From Streptomyces blattellae (lineage in GTDB: Bacteria > Actinomycetota > Actinomycetes > Streptomycetales > Streptomycetaceae), in contig NZ_WJBG01000003.1 of the NCBI RefSeq assembly GCF_009709555.1, positions 36,646 through 100,645 on the forward strand: DNA of 64,000 nt, in the 5' to 3' direction. Below, piece by piece: positions 29,293 through 37,659 of this stretch. How positions within the stretch are numbered: position 1 is the first letter of the stretch; every line of letters starts with the position of its first letter. The translations under genes and the position numbers were made by a program. The notes below the pieces were generated by a model, which worked only from the letters and a program-made list of their open reading frames with translations, was not told the origin of the DNA and did no database searches.

Positions 29293-30549
29293 CTACTTGG
29301 CGTACATCAGCGTGCCGAAGCCGAGCTGGTCGTAGCCGCCGCTGGCGGAGCCGTAGTCACCTCCTCCGCCCTCGGGCGCGATGGAGAAGCACATCTGCGA
29401 GATGTACCTGTCGTCGAGGTACAGGCGCCGGTTGTAGTGGTAGTGGAGCATCGCCCAGACCGGGCGGACCTCGCCGCGGGCGGTGGCGGAGATCGCCGTC
29501 TGGGACTGCTGGGCGCAGTTCTGCCCGGTGCCCCAGGTGTAGGTGGTGAAGGGGACGCTGCTGCCCAGGTTGTACTTGGCGACGTACTGGGCGGCCTTCA
29601 TGAAGCGCCGGCTGTCGTAGGAGTACAGGTCGTCGCCCTGGTTCCAGGCCATCTCGCAGAGGGCGCCCATCTGGCCCATGCCCATCATGGTGTGGCCCTG
29701 GTCGCGTCCGGACTCCTGCCACTGGCCGAGGTCGTAGCCTTCGACGTTGCTGTACAGGAACGGCACGGCGCGCTGGATGGAACCGTTTCCTCCGCCGGTC
29801 TTGAAGTAGTTGACGGCCTGGTCGTACTTGGCGCCGTCGTCGCACAGGATCCCGATGGCCATGATCGAGGCCATGTTGCACAGGTCCCAGTTGGCCCAGT
29901 AGTTGGTGATGCAGGCGTCGTTGTGCTGGCGGAGGAACTGGTCGTTGAGCGGGTAGAAGACGTTGAGCATCATCGTCTTGAACCGGTTCAGGTCGAACCC
30001 GGCGTAGCCGCGCATGAGTTCGGCGACCTGCGCGAACTGCCAGCCGTAGAGCCCGGCTGCCAGGAACCGGTCGGCGTTGCCGGTGACCGAGGTGAGCCTG
30101 CCGGACCAGGCGTTGAGGATGCGCACGGCGCAGTCGCCGTGCGCGGCGGTGCCGCCGACGTGCCAGCGCAGCGCGTTCTGGTAGGCGGCGTGGATGTCGT
30201 TGTAGAGGATGCCGTAGTTCTGGCCGTCGCCGCCGCGGATGATGGTGGCCTGCGGGTTTGCCGCCCAGGTCGACTGGGAGTGGGAGTTGGCGGTCAGCCG
30301 GTTCCACCCGGACAGCCAGGGGTCGGTGCCCTCGGCCACCCGCACCCGGGCGCGGTTGATGTCACCGGCGTTGTGGAGCATGCCGGGGTGGGTGAAGGTC
30401 GCGGGGGCCGCGCCGGCCGTGCCGCCCGTCAGCACGGCCGTGGACCCGCCGACGGCGAGGGCGGCGGTGAGACCGCCGGCGGTCTTCAGCAGACCGCGGC
30501 GGCTCACCTCTGGTGTGTGGAGTTGCTCGTGGGGGGAAGTGCGGCTCAT
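29293..30549 (-). CDS. Secreted alginate lyase-family protein (single domain)
   Basis: A 418-residue protein with a Tat signal (SRRGLLKTAGGLTAALAVGGS). The whole mature part is an alginate-lyase-type alpha/alpha barrel: FTHPGMLHNAGDINRARVRV, YQNALRWHVGGTAAHGDCAVRIL, TNYWANWDLCNMASIMAIGI, and ESGRDQGHTMMGMGQMGALCEMAWNQG with a likely catalytic histidine. The fold is shared by lyases of alginate, glucuronan and other uronic-acid polymers, so the substrate is not fixed; beside pectin genes a galacturonate- or glucuronate-containing polymer is likely. It ends the operon that begins with the uptake genes at 39008. Confidence 0.85.
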   Translation of the reverse strand: MSRTSPHEQLHTPEVSRRGLLKTAGGLTAALAVGGSTAVLTGGTAGAAPATFTHPGMLHNAGDINRARVRVAEGTDPWLSGWNRLTANSHSQSTWAANPQATIIRGGDGQNYGILYNDIHAAYQNALRWHVGGTAAHGDCAVRILNAWSGRLTSVTGNADRFLAAGLYGWQFAQVAELMRGYAGFDLNRFKTMMLNVFYPLNDQFLRQHNDACITNYWANWDLCNMASIMAIGILCDDGAKYDQAVNYFKTGGGNGSIQRAVPFLYSNVEGYDLGQWQESGRDQGHTMMGMGQMGALCEMAWNQGDDLYSYDSRRFMKAAQYVAKYNLGSSVPFTTYTWGTGQNCAQQSQTAISATARGEVRPVWAMLHYHYNRRLYLDDRYISQMCFSIAPEGGGGDYGSASGGYDQLGFGTLMYAK

Positions 30550-30584
30550 GGGTGCATCTCCATTCCTTGGAGGATCTAGAGGAT

Positions 30585-33500
30585 CTACATGGGGGTGATG
30601 CTCACCTCGTCGAACTCGGTGGTGCAGCGGGCCAGCTGGTTGCGGGAGCAGACCACGAGGCCCACGTAGTAGGGGGCGTCACCGAACCCGGGGACCTCGC
30701 CGGTGGCGACGGTGGTCCAGGTGGCGCCGTCATCGGTGGACAGCGCCGCGGTGAAGGCGGTCCCGACGCGCTTCAGCCGCAGCAGGGAGGGAAGGGCGGC
30801 TGCCCCGTTCCCGGTGAACGCCGACCGGCCGGCGACGGCCGTGCGCAGCATGAGCTGCGCGGTGGTCCCGCCGGTGACGATCGCCCCGGCGGCCTGGTCG
30901 AACGGTGACAGCGACTTGGCCATCAGCAGGCCCACCCGGTCGGCATTCGCGCCCGTGCGGGAGACGAGCCGGGCGGTGATCTCGCAGTCACCGGTGACGG
31001 GCTGTCGTACGAACTGACCGGTCATGCCCTGGTTGTTGGCGGTGAGTTCGTACCCGGCACCGCGCACCGTGAAGGTCCCGTCCCTGTGGGCGGTGCTGCC
31101 GGGCGTCCGGACCGCGACCACCCCGAACGCGCCGTAGTCGCGGTCGTCGAGGATCACGTCTCCGAGGTCGCCGTACGTCCAGGGCGCGGGCGGCGGGGTG
31201 CCGACCGTGAGGGTGAGGGTGCCGGTGGCCTCACCGGCGGCGTTGCCGGCGGTGGTGGTGACGGTGAACTCGCCGGCCTGGGTGGGTGTTCCGGAGATGA
31301 GTCCGGTGCGCCTGTCGACGCGCAAGCCGTCCGGCAGACCGTCCGCGGTGAACCGTATGGGCTCGTGCGAGGCGCGCAGGAGGTGCTCGAAGGGCACGCC
31401 CTTGTTCGCGAACGCCGCGCCGGCGGAGGTCAGTCGGGGCACCGAGGGGGTCGGCATCGTCGCCGTGGCGGACTCCGACAGGGGCCCGCGTCCGGCGCAG
31501 TTGGTCTTGGCCACGGCGTAGTGGTAGGTCGTGCCGGGCGTGCCGGTGGCGTCCGCGTACCGGGTGCGGGTGCCGAAGCCGACCGGGCCGATGCCGGTGG
31601 CGATCGTGTCGTAGGGGCCGTCGGCCGCGGTGGAGCGCAGCACCTTGTAGCGGGCGGAGAGGTCCGGGTCGGTCCAGGCCAGCTCGACCGCGTCGGCTCC
31701 GGCGGTGGCCGTGAGGCCGGTCGCGGCGCGGTCCGGGCGCGGCACGGACCAGACCTCGCCGAAGGCCCTGGAGACCACGCTGACGTTGTCGAAGGCGCCG
31801 GTGCCGGTCTCGGCGTACTCCGCGTCGACACCGAGGCAGGAGGTGAGGACCAGACCCGCGTAGGCGATGCGGCCCAAGTCGACCTCGGACGTGCCGACTT
31901 CGGTCCAGTGGACGCCGTCCGGCGAGATCGCGCCGGTGCAGCTGCGGCCCCTGCGGGTCACCCGGACCCAGTAGGGCGCCCGCAGCCGGTATCCGTCGCC
32001 CGCCCCTTCGACGTACGGGGCCTCAAGCGGTGTCGCCGACTCGGGCAGCGTGCCGAGGTCGGAGATCGGGAACGCGGCGGCGCTGGTGATCGCCGTCTGC
32101 TGGGACGGCGGCACGGGGGTACTGCCGGTGCCGGAGACGGGCGCCCCGGCCTTCGGGCGGACGCTCCACACTCCGCTCCAAGTGTGCAGCGGCAGCCCCT
32201 GGATCAGCATGGCGGCGCTCGCCGCGTCCGCGTCGAGGGAGTCGCGCAGAGTGACGCCGATCTTGGAGTACTGCGAGCTGAGCGGGAAGACGACGCGTGC
32301 GGTGATCGCTCCGTCGCCGGGCAGCGGGAGGTGGGCGATGCGGTACGTGTCGGCGGTGCCGCTCGCCTCCAGCACGAACCGTTCCCCGTCGAAGGCCGCC
32401 CAGCCCGGGATCCGCACCTCACCGAGGTCCTGGGTGGACCAGGGCTCGGGAAGGCCGGCGGTGAGCGCGGTCGGCAGGGAATCGCCGCTGCTGCCCTGGG
32501 AGTTGGCGGCTGCGACGGTGTAGTAGTACGTCCGTCCCGGGCGTACGCCGGTGTCCTTGTAGGCCGGCGTGCCGATCCCGGAGGCGACCTCCTCGTAGGG
32601 GCCGTCGAGGCGGGTGGCCCGGCGGACCGTGTACGTCGTCGCCCACGCGGACGGCAGCCAGGTCACGGTGACGGAGCGGCCCTCGCCGCTCGCGGTGACC
32701 CCGGCGGGGGCCGACGGCGCGGTGGGCGAGGCGGCCGTCGTCCCGGCGTAGGTGAGCGTGCCCCAGCCCGGGTGGTCCTCCTGGTAGCCCTCGACCACAC
32801 GCGTCCCGCCGGTGCCGCGGAAGACGGCCTTCTCGGTGTACGGGGCGGGCTTGCCGAGGCGTCCGGCGTAGTGCGCGTACGCCATCTCCCACAGCGGTCG
32901 CCACGCTCCGCGCTGCCGGTCCGACACGGCCGTCTTGATGTACTTGCCGGTGCGGTCGAGGTCGGGGGTGAACGGTACGGAGTCGTCGCCGAGGTTGTAG
33001 CGGGCGAAGTACTCGAAGTTGGCGAGGATCCGGTCGTCCGCGAAGCCGTACAGGTCCACGCCCTGCTGCCAGGCGATCTCGGCCGCGTCCGCGAGCAGGC
33101 CGACGGCGAGCTGCTCGTGGGCCTGGTCGCGGCCGGACTCCTGGCCCTGGCCCGCGGCGGTGACGATGCGGTGCAGGACCGAGCCGTTGCCGGTGCCGGC
33201 GGCGGCGAAGCGCAGGGCGTCCTCGAACATCACCCGGTTGTCGCAGAAGACGGCGATGGCGAGGATGGTGCGCAGCGCCGCGACGTCCCAGTTGCCGTTG
33301 GCGTAGAGGCAGTAGCCGGACAGGGCCGGGTACCAGACGTCGGTGAAGGAGCGCTCGCAGCGGCGTATCGACTCCTCGGGCCAGCCGTCGTAGCCGCTGT
33401 GCCGGAGGATCTCGGCGGCGTTGACGAGCTTGAACCCCTGGATTCCGGCGCCGAGTTGGCCGTCGGCGCCGGTGATGCCGGTGAGCGAGGCGGCCCAGGC

Positions 33501-33926
33501 GTCCAGGATGTCCCGGGCCTTGTCGGCGTGGCGGACGTCGCCGGTGACCGCCCACATGAGGGCGTTCTGGTAGGCGGCGGCCGCGTCGGTGACGGCCTGG
33601 CTGGTGTTGTCGGTGGGGCCGCGGCCCCAGGTGGTGATCTGTCCGGTGTTGCGGACGGCGTAGCCGTGCTGGGAACGGGAGTCGGCGGCCAGCGCGGCGA
33701 AGCCGGCGGCGATCGGGGCACGGCCGTCCGCCACCGCGGACTTCATCCGGTCCAGGTCGGCACGGGAGTGGAGGAGGCCGGGGTGCGCGAAGGAGAACGC
33801 CGCGTCGGCGGCCTGGGCCCATGCGGGCGTGGCGGCGAGGGCGGACAGCAGTCCGCTCCCGGCCAGGCCCGCGAGTCCCGCCGCTCCGAGGAACGTTCGT
33901 CTGCTGAGAGGGCTGAGGGCTTGCAC
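30585..33926 (-). CDS. Large multidomain alginate lyase-family protein
   Basis: A 1113-residue secreted protein with a Tat signal (SRRTFLGAAGLAGLAG). Domains: alginate-lyase-type barrel (about 40-425; FAHPGLLHSRADLDRMK, GNWDVAALRTILAIAVF, ESGRDQAHEQLAVGLLADA), FnIII (about 440-525), beta-sandwich of DUF1349/laminin G type (about 535-755), FnIII (about 765-855), putative Ig-like He_PIG domain (about 865-950; RFTADGLPDGLRVDRRTGLISGTP), and a final beta-sandwich (about 955-1113). GTG at 33926 has AGGAG eight bases upstream. It is a paralogue of the neighbouring 418-residue protein with added modules that probably bind polysaccharide. Confidence 0.87.
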   Translation of the reverse strand: MQALSPLSRRTFLGAAGLAGLAGSGLLSALAATPAWAQAADAAFSFAHPGLLHSRADLDRMKSAVADGRAPIAAGFAALAADSRSQHGYAVRNTGQITTWGRGPTDNTSQAVTDAAAAYQNALMWAVTGDVRHADKARDILDAWAASLTGITGADGQLGAGIQGFKLVNAAEILRHSGYDGWPEESIRRCERSFTDVWYPALSGYCLYANGNWDVAALRTILAIAVFCDNRVMFEDALRFAAAGTGNGSVLHRIVTAAGQGQESGRDQAHEQLAVGLLADAAEIAWQQGVDLYGFADDRILANFEYFARYNLGDDSVPFTPDLDRTGKYIKTAVSDRQRGAWRPLWEMAYAHYAGRLGKPAPYTEKAVFRGTGGTRVVEGYQEDHPGWGTLTYAGTTAASPTAPSAPAGVTASGEGRSVTVTWLPSAWATTYTVRRATRLDGPYEEVASGIGTPAYKDTGVRPGRTYYYTVAAANSQGSSGDSLPTALTAGLPEPWSTQDLGEVRIPGWAAFDGERFVLEASGTADTYRIAHLPLPGDGAITARVVFPLSSQYSKIGVTLRDSLDADAASAAMLIQGLPLHTWSGVWSVRPKAGAPVSGTGSTPVPPSQQTAITSAAAFPISDLGTLPESATPLEAPYVEGAGDGYRLRAPYWVRVTRRGRSCTGAISPDGVHWTEVGTSEVDLGRIAYAGLVLTSCLGVDAEYAETGTGAFDNVSVVSRAFGEVWSVPRPDRAATGLTATAGADAVELAWTDPDLSARYKVLRSTAADGPYDTIATGIGPVGFGTRTRYADATGTPGTTYHYAVAKTNCAGRGPLSESATATMPTPSVPRLTSAGAAFANKGVPFEHLLRASHEPIRFTADGLPDGLRVDRRTGLISGTPTQAGEFTVTTTAGNAAGEATGTLTLTVGTPPPAPWTYGDLGDVILDDRDYGAFGVVAVRTPGSTAHRDGTFTVRGAGYELTANNQGMTGQFVRQPVTGDCEITARLVSRTGANADRVGLLMAKSLSPFDQAAGAIVTGGTTAQLMLRTAVAGRSAFTGNGAAALPSLLRLKRVGTAFTAALSTDDGATWTTVATGEVPGFGDAPYYVGLVVCSRNQLARCTTEFDEVSITPM

Positions 33927-33939
33927 GGTTTCTCCTGGG

Positions 33940-35718
33940 TTACGGGTGCTGCACGGTGAGCGTGACGGACTTGGTCGCCGTGCCCACGCTGTTCGTGGCG
34001 GAGACGGTGACCGGGTAGGCGCCGGGGACCTGCGGGGTGCCGGAGATCTGGCCCGTGGCCGTGTCGATGTCCAGGCCCTTCGGCAGCCCTTCGGCGCTGA
34101 ACGAGGTCGGCAGTGCGCTCGCGGTGACGAGGTGGTTGAAGACCTGGCGTGCGGTGGCCGTGGCCTCACCGGCGCTGGTGATCTCGGGCGCGGTGGTGGA
34201 GGCCGCCGTGGCCGAGTCCAGGAAGCGGAGGTTCTTCACGTGCTCGTTGGCGTACATCGGGACCATGTCGGTGGTCAGGTACCAGCCCGGCTTGCGCATC
34301 TTGTCGTAGACGACCGTGCCGTTGATCGCCAGGTTCTGGAACGTGACGCTGTCGATCGGCCGGTCCGCGTTGTAGCCGGTCATGATCGCCATGTTGGCGT
34401 GGGTGCCGTCGTACGTGAGGTTGCGCACGTACACGTTCTGGATGCCCCGGCCGGGCGCGGCGTTGTACCGGTTGGCCATGACCCGCATGTTGATCAGCTG
34501 GCCCCAGGTGAAGTCCTCCACCCGGACGTCCTGGATGCGCACGTTCCGGATGAGGTTGCTGTCGCCGGGGTTGAGGGCGAAGCAGCCCTGGTAGAGGACC
34601 TGCGGCTCGCGGTGCTGGAGGATGTCGATGTTGCTGAAGACGATGTTCTCGATCGTCTCCGGCTTCTCCGGGTTGCCGTGCGTGCCCATGTTCACCGGGT
34701 GCGCGACGTCGGCCCACAGGGTCGAGTTGCGGACGGTGACGTTGCGGCAGTCGCCGTAGTAGTCCCAGCGGTGGGCGTAGATGGCGATGCAGTCGTCGCT
34801 GTTGCGCATCCAGACGCCCTCGATGAGGACGTCCTCGCTGCTGAACACGTCGATGCCGTCGCCCCACTGGCCGCTGCTGTAGGAGTGCAGGTTGCGGACG
34901 GTCACCTGCTTCGACTGGCCGATGGTGCACGAGTAACCCGTCTTGAGGTTCATCACGAGGATGCCGTCGATCTCGATGTTCTTCGAGAACGCGACCGTGG
35001 TGCCGCCGTCCGTCTCGGCGATGATGCCGCGGCCGGTCAGCCGGGCGTTCTCCACGTTCTTGAACGACACCTGGGCCTTCAGCACGGCGCCGCCGGCCAG
35101 GTAGACCGTCTTGCCGCTGGGTACCTGCAGCAGGTTGTTCGGGACGGTGTGGACGCCCGGACCGAAGTAGATGACGTCGGGGTCGTCCGCTTCGGGCCGT
35201 GTCATCTCGATCGGGTTGGCGTGCAGTTGCAGGTTGCCGTAGATGTCGCCGTCGATCTCGATGGAGAGGTTGCGCGGCTCGGTGAGGCTGAAGGTGAGGG
35301 TGTCGCCGCTGACCTCGGGGGTGATGCCGTACGACAGCGGGCGGATCCGTGCGGAGGGGATGGCGCCCTTGGACCAGGTGACCTGCACCTCGACGGTGCC
35401 GGTGAAGTCGAGGCCGGCGACCGAGGTCTGCCGGATGATGCCGCCGCCGGTCTTCTCGTTGATGGTCTTCGTGCCGACGCGCAGCACCGGTACCGGCTTC
35501 CACTGGCCGCCGGGCGTGCGGGCCTTGACGACGAAGGTGGTGTTAATCGGCATCGAGCCCGGGACGGGGTGGATCACCAGCCGGTCGGCGGCCTCCGGTC
35601 TGTCGTCCGCCGCCGCGGTGCCTGCCGCGGTTCCGACCAGGGAGTAGGCCGCCGCGGCGGCTCCCGCGGCCTGGATGACGGTGCGCCGGGACAGGCCGGT
35701 GCTCTGAGTGTCGTTCAT
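33940..35718 (-). CDS. Secreted GH28-like beta-helix enzyme
   Basis: A 592-residue protein with a Tat signal (SRRTVIQAAGAAAAAYSLVG). An N-terminal beta-domain (about 40-165) leads to a right-handed parallel beta-helix (about 170-505). GDGIDVFSSEDVLIEGVWMRNSDDCIAIY corresponds to the GH28 motif region with paired aspartates (core GDGIDV...SDDCIAIY). A C-terminal Ig-like He_PIG domain (about 510-592; SFSAEGLPKGLDIDTATGQISGTP) resembles one in the next gene. Family knowledge suggests hydrolysis of galacturonate linkages, but canonical polygalacturonase motifs downstream (GHG, RIK) are not obvious, so GH49-like or other beta-helix activity is possible. Start 35718 follows AAGGAAG. Confidence 0.82.
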   Translation of the reverse strand: MNDTQSTGLSRRTVIQAAGAAAAAYSLVGTAAGTAAADDRPEAADRLVIHPVPGSMPINTTFVVKARTPGGQWKPVPVLRVGTKTINEKTGGGIIRQTSVAGLDFTGTVEVQVTWSKGAIPSARIRPLSYGITPEVSGDTLTFSLTEPRNLSIEIDGDIYGNLQLHANPIEMTRPEADDPDVIYFGPGVHTVPNNLLQVPSGKTVYLAGGAVLKAQVSFKNVENARLTGRGIIAETDGGTTVAFSKNIEIDGILVMNLKTGYSCTIGQSKQVTVRNLHSYSSGQWGDGIDVFSSEDVLIEGVWMRNSDDCIAIYAHRWDYYGDCRNVTVRNSTLWADVAHPVNMGTHGNPEKPETIENIVFSNIDILQHREPQVLYQGCFALNPGDSNLIRNVRIQDVRVEDFTWGQLINMRVMANRYNAAPGRGIQNVYVRNLTYDGTHANMAIMTGYNADRPIDSVTFQNLAINGTVVYDKMRKPGWYLTTDMVPMYANEHVKNLRFLDSATAASTTAPEITSAGEATATARQVFNHLVTASALPTSFSAEGLPKGLDIDTATGQISGTPQVPGAYPVTVSATNSVGTATKSVTLTVQHP

Positions 35719-35743
35719 CAAAAGCTTCCTTGAGTAAAGGGGG

Positions 35744-35800
35744 GGTGCGGAATAGAGGGGGGTGCGGAATAGAGGGGGGTGCGGAATAGAGGGGGGTGCG
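35744..35800. repeat. Three 17-bp tandem units after the permease stop
   Basis: GGTGCGGAATAGAGGGG occurs at 35744, 35761 and 35778, with a partial fourth copy at 35795 touching the stop codon of the permease at 35801. It fills most of the gap between permease and GH28-like genes in the operon, leaving the GH28 ribosome site (AAGGAAG) free. Confidence 0.88.
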
Positions 35801-36664
35801 TTACTTGAGTCCCGAGGTGGACATCCCGGCGACGAAACCGCGCTGGGCGACGAGGAAGATCAGCAGGATCGGGATGACGTACATCACCGAGGCGGCGGCC
35901 TGGAGGTTGGCGATGGGTGTTCCGGCCGAGGAGATGTAGGTGGTCATGACGGCGACGGAGAGCGTGGTCTTGTCGGTGGACAGCAGCAGCTGGGGAGCGA
36001 TGTAGTCGCCCCAGGTCCAGGTGAAGGCGATCACGAAGCTCGCGCTGAGCACCGGCCAGGACTGCGGCAGGAAGATCCGCCAGAAGATCTGAGCGTAGCC
36101 GCAGCCGTCGACGATCGCGGCCTCCTCCAGCTCGCGGGGCAGGCCGGCGAAGAACTGGCGGAAGAGGAAGACCAGATAGGGGGCGGACGACAGGCCCCAC
36201 AGCACCCACGGCCAGTAGGTGTCGACCATGCCGAGCTTGGCGAAGATCAGGTAGGTCGGCAGCAGGGTGATCATCTGCGGCAGCATCATCGAACCGAGCA
36301 GTATGCCGAACAGCGTCTTCTTGCCGGGCGCGTCGAGGCGGGCGAAACCGAAGCCGACCCAGGCGGAGCTGAGGGTGACCAGGACGGCGTAGATGGAGGC
36401 GATGATCAGGGAGTTGCGGGCGTAGCCGAGGAAGTCGATGAGCTGGTAGGCGTCGGCGAAGTTGTGCCACTGGAAGGTGTCGGGCAGCCAGTGCACGGGA
36501 GCGGCGGCCAGTTCGTCCGGTGCCTTCAGGCCGGTGAGCACAAGCCACCCGAAGGGGCCGAGGAACAGGCCGGTGACGACGACGAGGACCGTGTAGAGGA
36601 CAAGGCGGTTGACACGTATCCGCACGCGGAGCGGCGGCTTGGGGTTCAGACTGGTGGCCGTCAC
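35801..36664 (-). CDS. Sugar ABC transporter permease (MalG type), system 1
   Basis: A 287-residue permease with six helices and the EAA loop EEAAIVDGCGYAQIFWRIFLP (core EEAAIVDG...IFLP). The GTG start at 36664 overlaps the stop of the upstream permease (GTGA). C-terminus QRGFVAGMSTSGLK is typical. It imports oligosaccharides together with the products of the next two genes; an ATPase must come from elsewhere in the genome. Confidence 0.93.
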   Translation of the reverse strand: MTATSLNPKPPLRVRIRVNRLVLYTVLVVVTGLFLGPFGWLVLTGLKAPDELAAAPVHWLPDTFQWHNFADAYQLIDFLGYARNSLIIASIYAVLVTLSSAWVGFGFARLDAPGKKTLFGILLGSMMLPQMITLLPTYLIFAKLGMVDTYWPWVLWGLSSAPYLVFLFRQFFAGLPRELEEAAIVDGCGYAQIFWRIFLPQSWPVLSASFVIAFTWTWGDYIAPQLLLSTDKTTLSVAVMTTYISSAGTPIANLQAAASVMYVIPILLIFLVAQRGFVAGMSTSGLK

Positions 36665-37659
36665 TTCTTCGCCTCCGGGTCGACGTTGTAGAACACCACG
36701 CCCGACGTGAACTTGAAGATGAGGCCGGTCGCGATGAGGATCAGTACGAAGAGCACCCACAGCAGTGCGGAGGCGTAGCCGTAGCGGCCGAGCGCGAAGT
36801 ACTGCGAGAACACGTGGATCATGTACGTGTAGTTGGACTGCGGGACCGTGGTGAGCCCGGCCGGGGTGCTGAGCGGCGCCAGCAGCATCGGCATGATGGT
36901 CTGGACCGAGGCGATCATGCCGGTCACCGTCTGGAACAGCAGCACCGGCGACAGCAGCGGCACCGTGATGCTGCGGAAGGTCCGCCAGGCGCTCGCCCCG
37001 TCGATGCGGGCGGCCTCGTGGAGTTCACGGGGGACGTCCTGGAGCCCGGCCAGCGAGATGATCATGATGTTTCCGGCGGCCCAGAGCACCGTCATGACGA
37101 GGACGTAGCGGGCGTAGGGGTCGGCGAGCCAGCCGACGGCGTCGAAGCCGAAGAAGGTCAGCGCACCGTTGGCGGCACCGGAGTTCTGGTCGAAGACGTT
37201 CTTGAAGGCGATGCCCGCGCCCACCGGCGGCACCACGGCCGGCAGATAGAGCAGGGTGCGGAACACCCCGCGCGCCCTGATGGGCCGGTTCACCAGGACG
37301 GCGAGCCCGAGTCCGGCGATGATCGACAACGGCACCGAGATCACCGCGAACAGGCCCGCGCGGCCCAGGGCGTCCCAGGTCACCGAGTCGTTCATCAGCT
37401 CGCGGTAGTTGCCGAGTCCGACGTAGTGCCAGTTGGGCGAGATGCCGTCGAACGTCGTGAAGCTCAGCCACAGCGCGTACCCCATGGGCGCGATGGTCAG
37501 CAGCAGGAACCCGATGATCCACGGTGAGGTGAACACGTAGAACGCGCGGTGTCTGCGGGCGGTCATCGAGGCACCCGGCCGCCTGGCGGGGCGCGTCCGG
37601 CCGGCGTCCGCGGACGAGCGCGGCCGGTCCGCCACGGAGGAGATCTGATCGACGCTCAT
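36661..37659 (-). CDS. Sugar ABC transporter permease (MalF type), system 1
   Basis: A 332-residue permease with an Arg/Pro-rich N-terminal tail, six membrane helices and the EAA loop HEAARIDGASAWRTFRSITVP (core HEAARIDG...ITVP). It overlaps the binding-protein gene by 4 bases at its start and the second permease at its end, so the three are translationally coupled. Confidence 0.94.
   Translation of the reverse strand: MSVDQISSVADRPRSSADAGRTRPARRPGASMTARRHRAFYVFTSPWIIGFLLLTIAPMGYALWLSFTTFDGISPNWHYVGLGNYRELMNDSVTWDALGRAGLFAVISVPLSIIAGLGLAVLVNRPIRARGVFRTLLYLPAVVPPVGAGIAFKNVFDQNSGAANGALTFFGFDAVGWLADPYARYVLVMTVLWAAGNIMIISLAGLQDVPRELHEAARIDGASAWRTFRSITVPLLSPVLLFQTVTGMIASVQTIMPMLLAPLSTPAGLTTVPQSNYTYMIHVFSQYFALGRYGYASALLWVLFVLILIATGLIFKFTSGVVFYNVDPEAKK

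Noticed and set aside
29293..33926. Alginate as the physiological substrate of the two lyase-fold proteins
   Set aside because: The fold name alone does not fix the substrate, and all neighbours point to plant pectin; kept as family-level calls only.
31086..33959. Plus-strand open frame of 957 codons
   Set aside because: Antisense shadow of the multidomain lyase-family gene; low-complexity Gly/Arg/Val protein.
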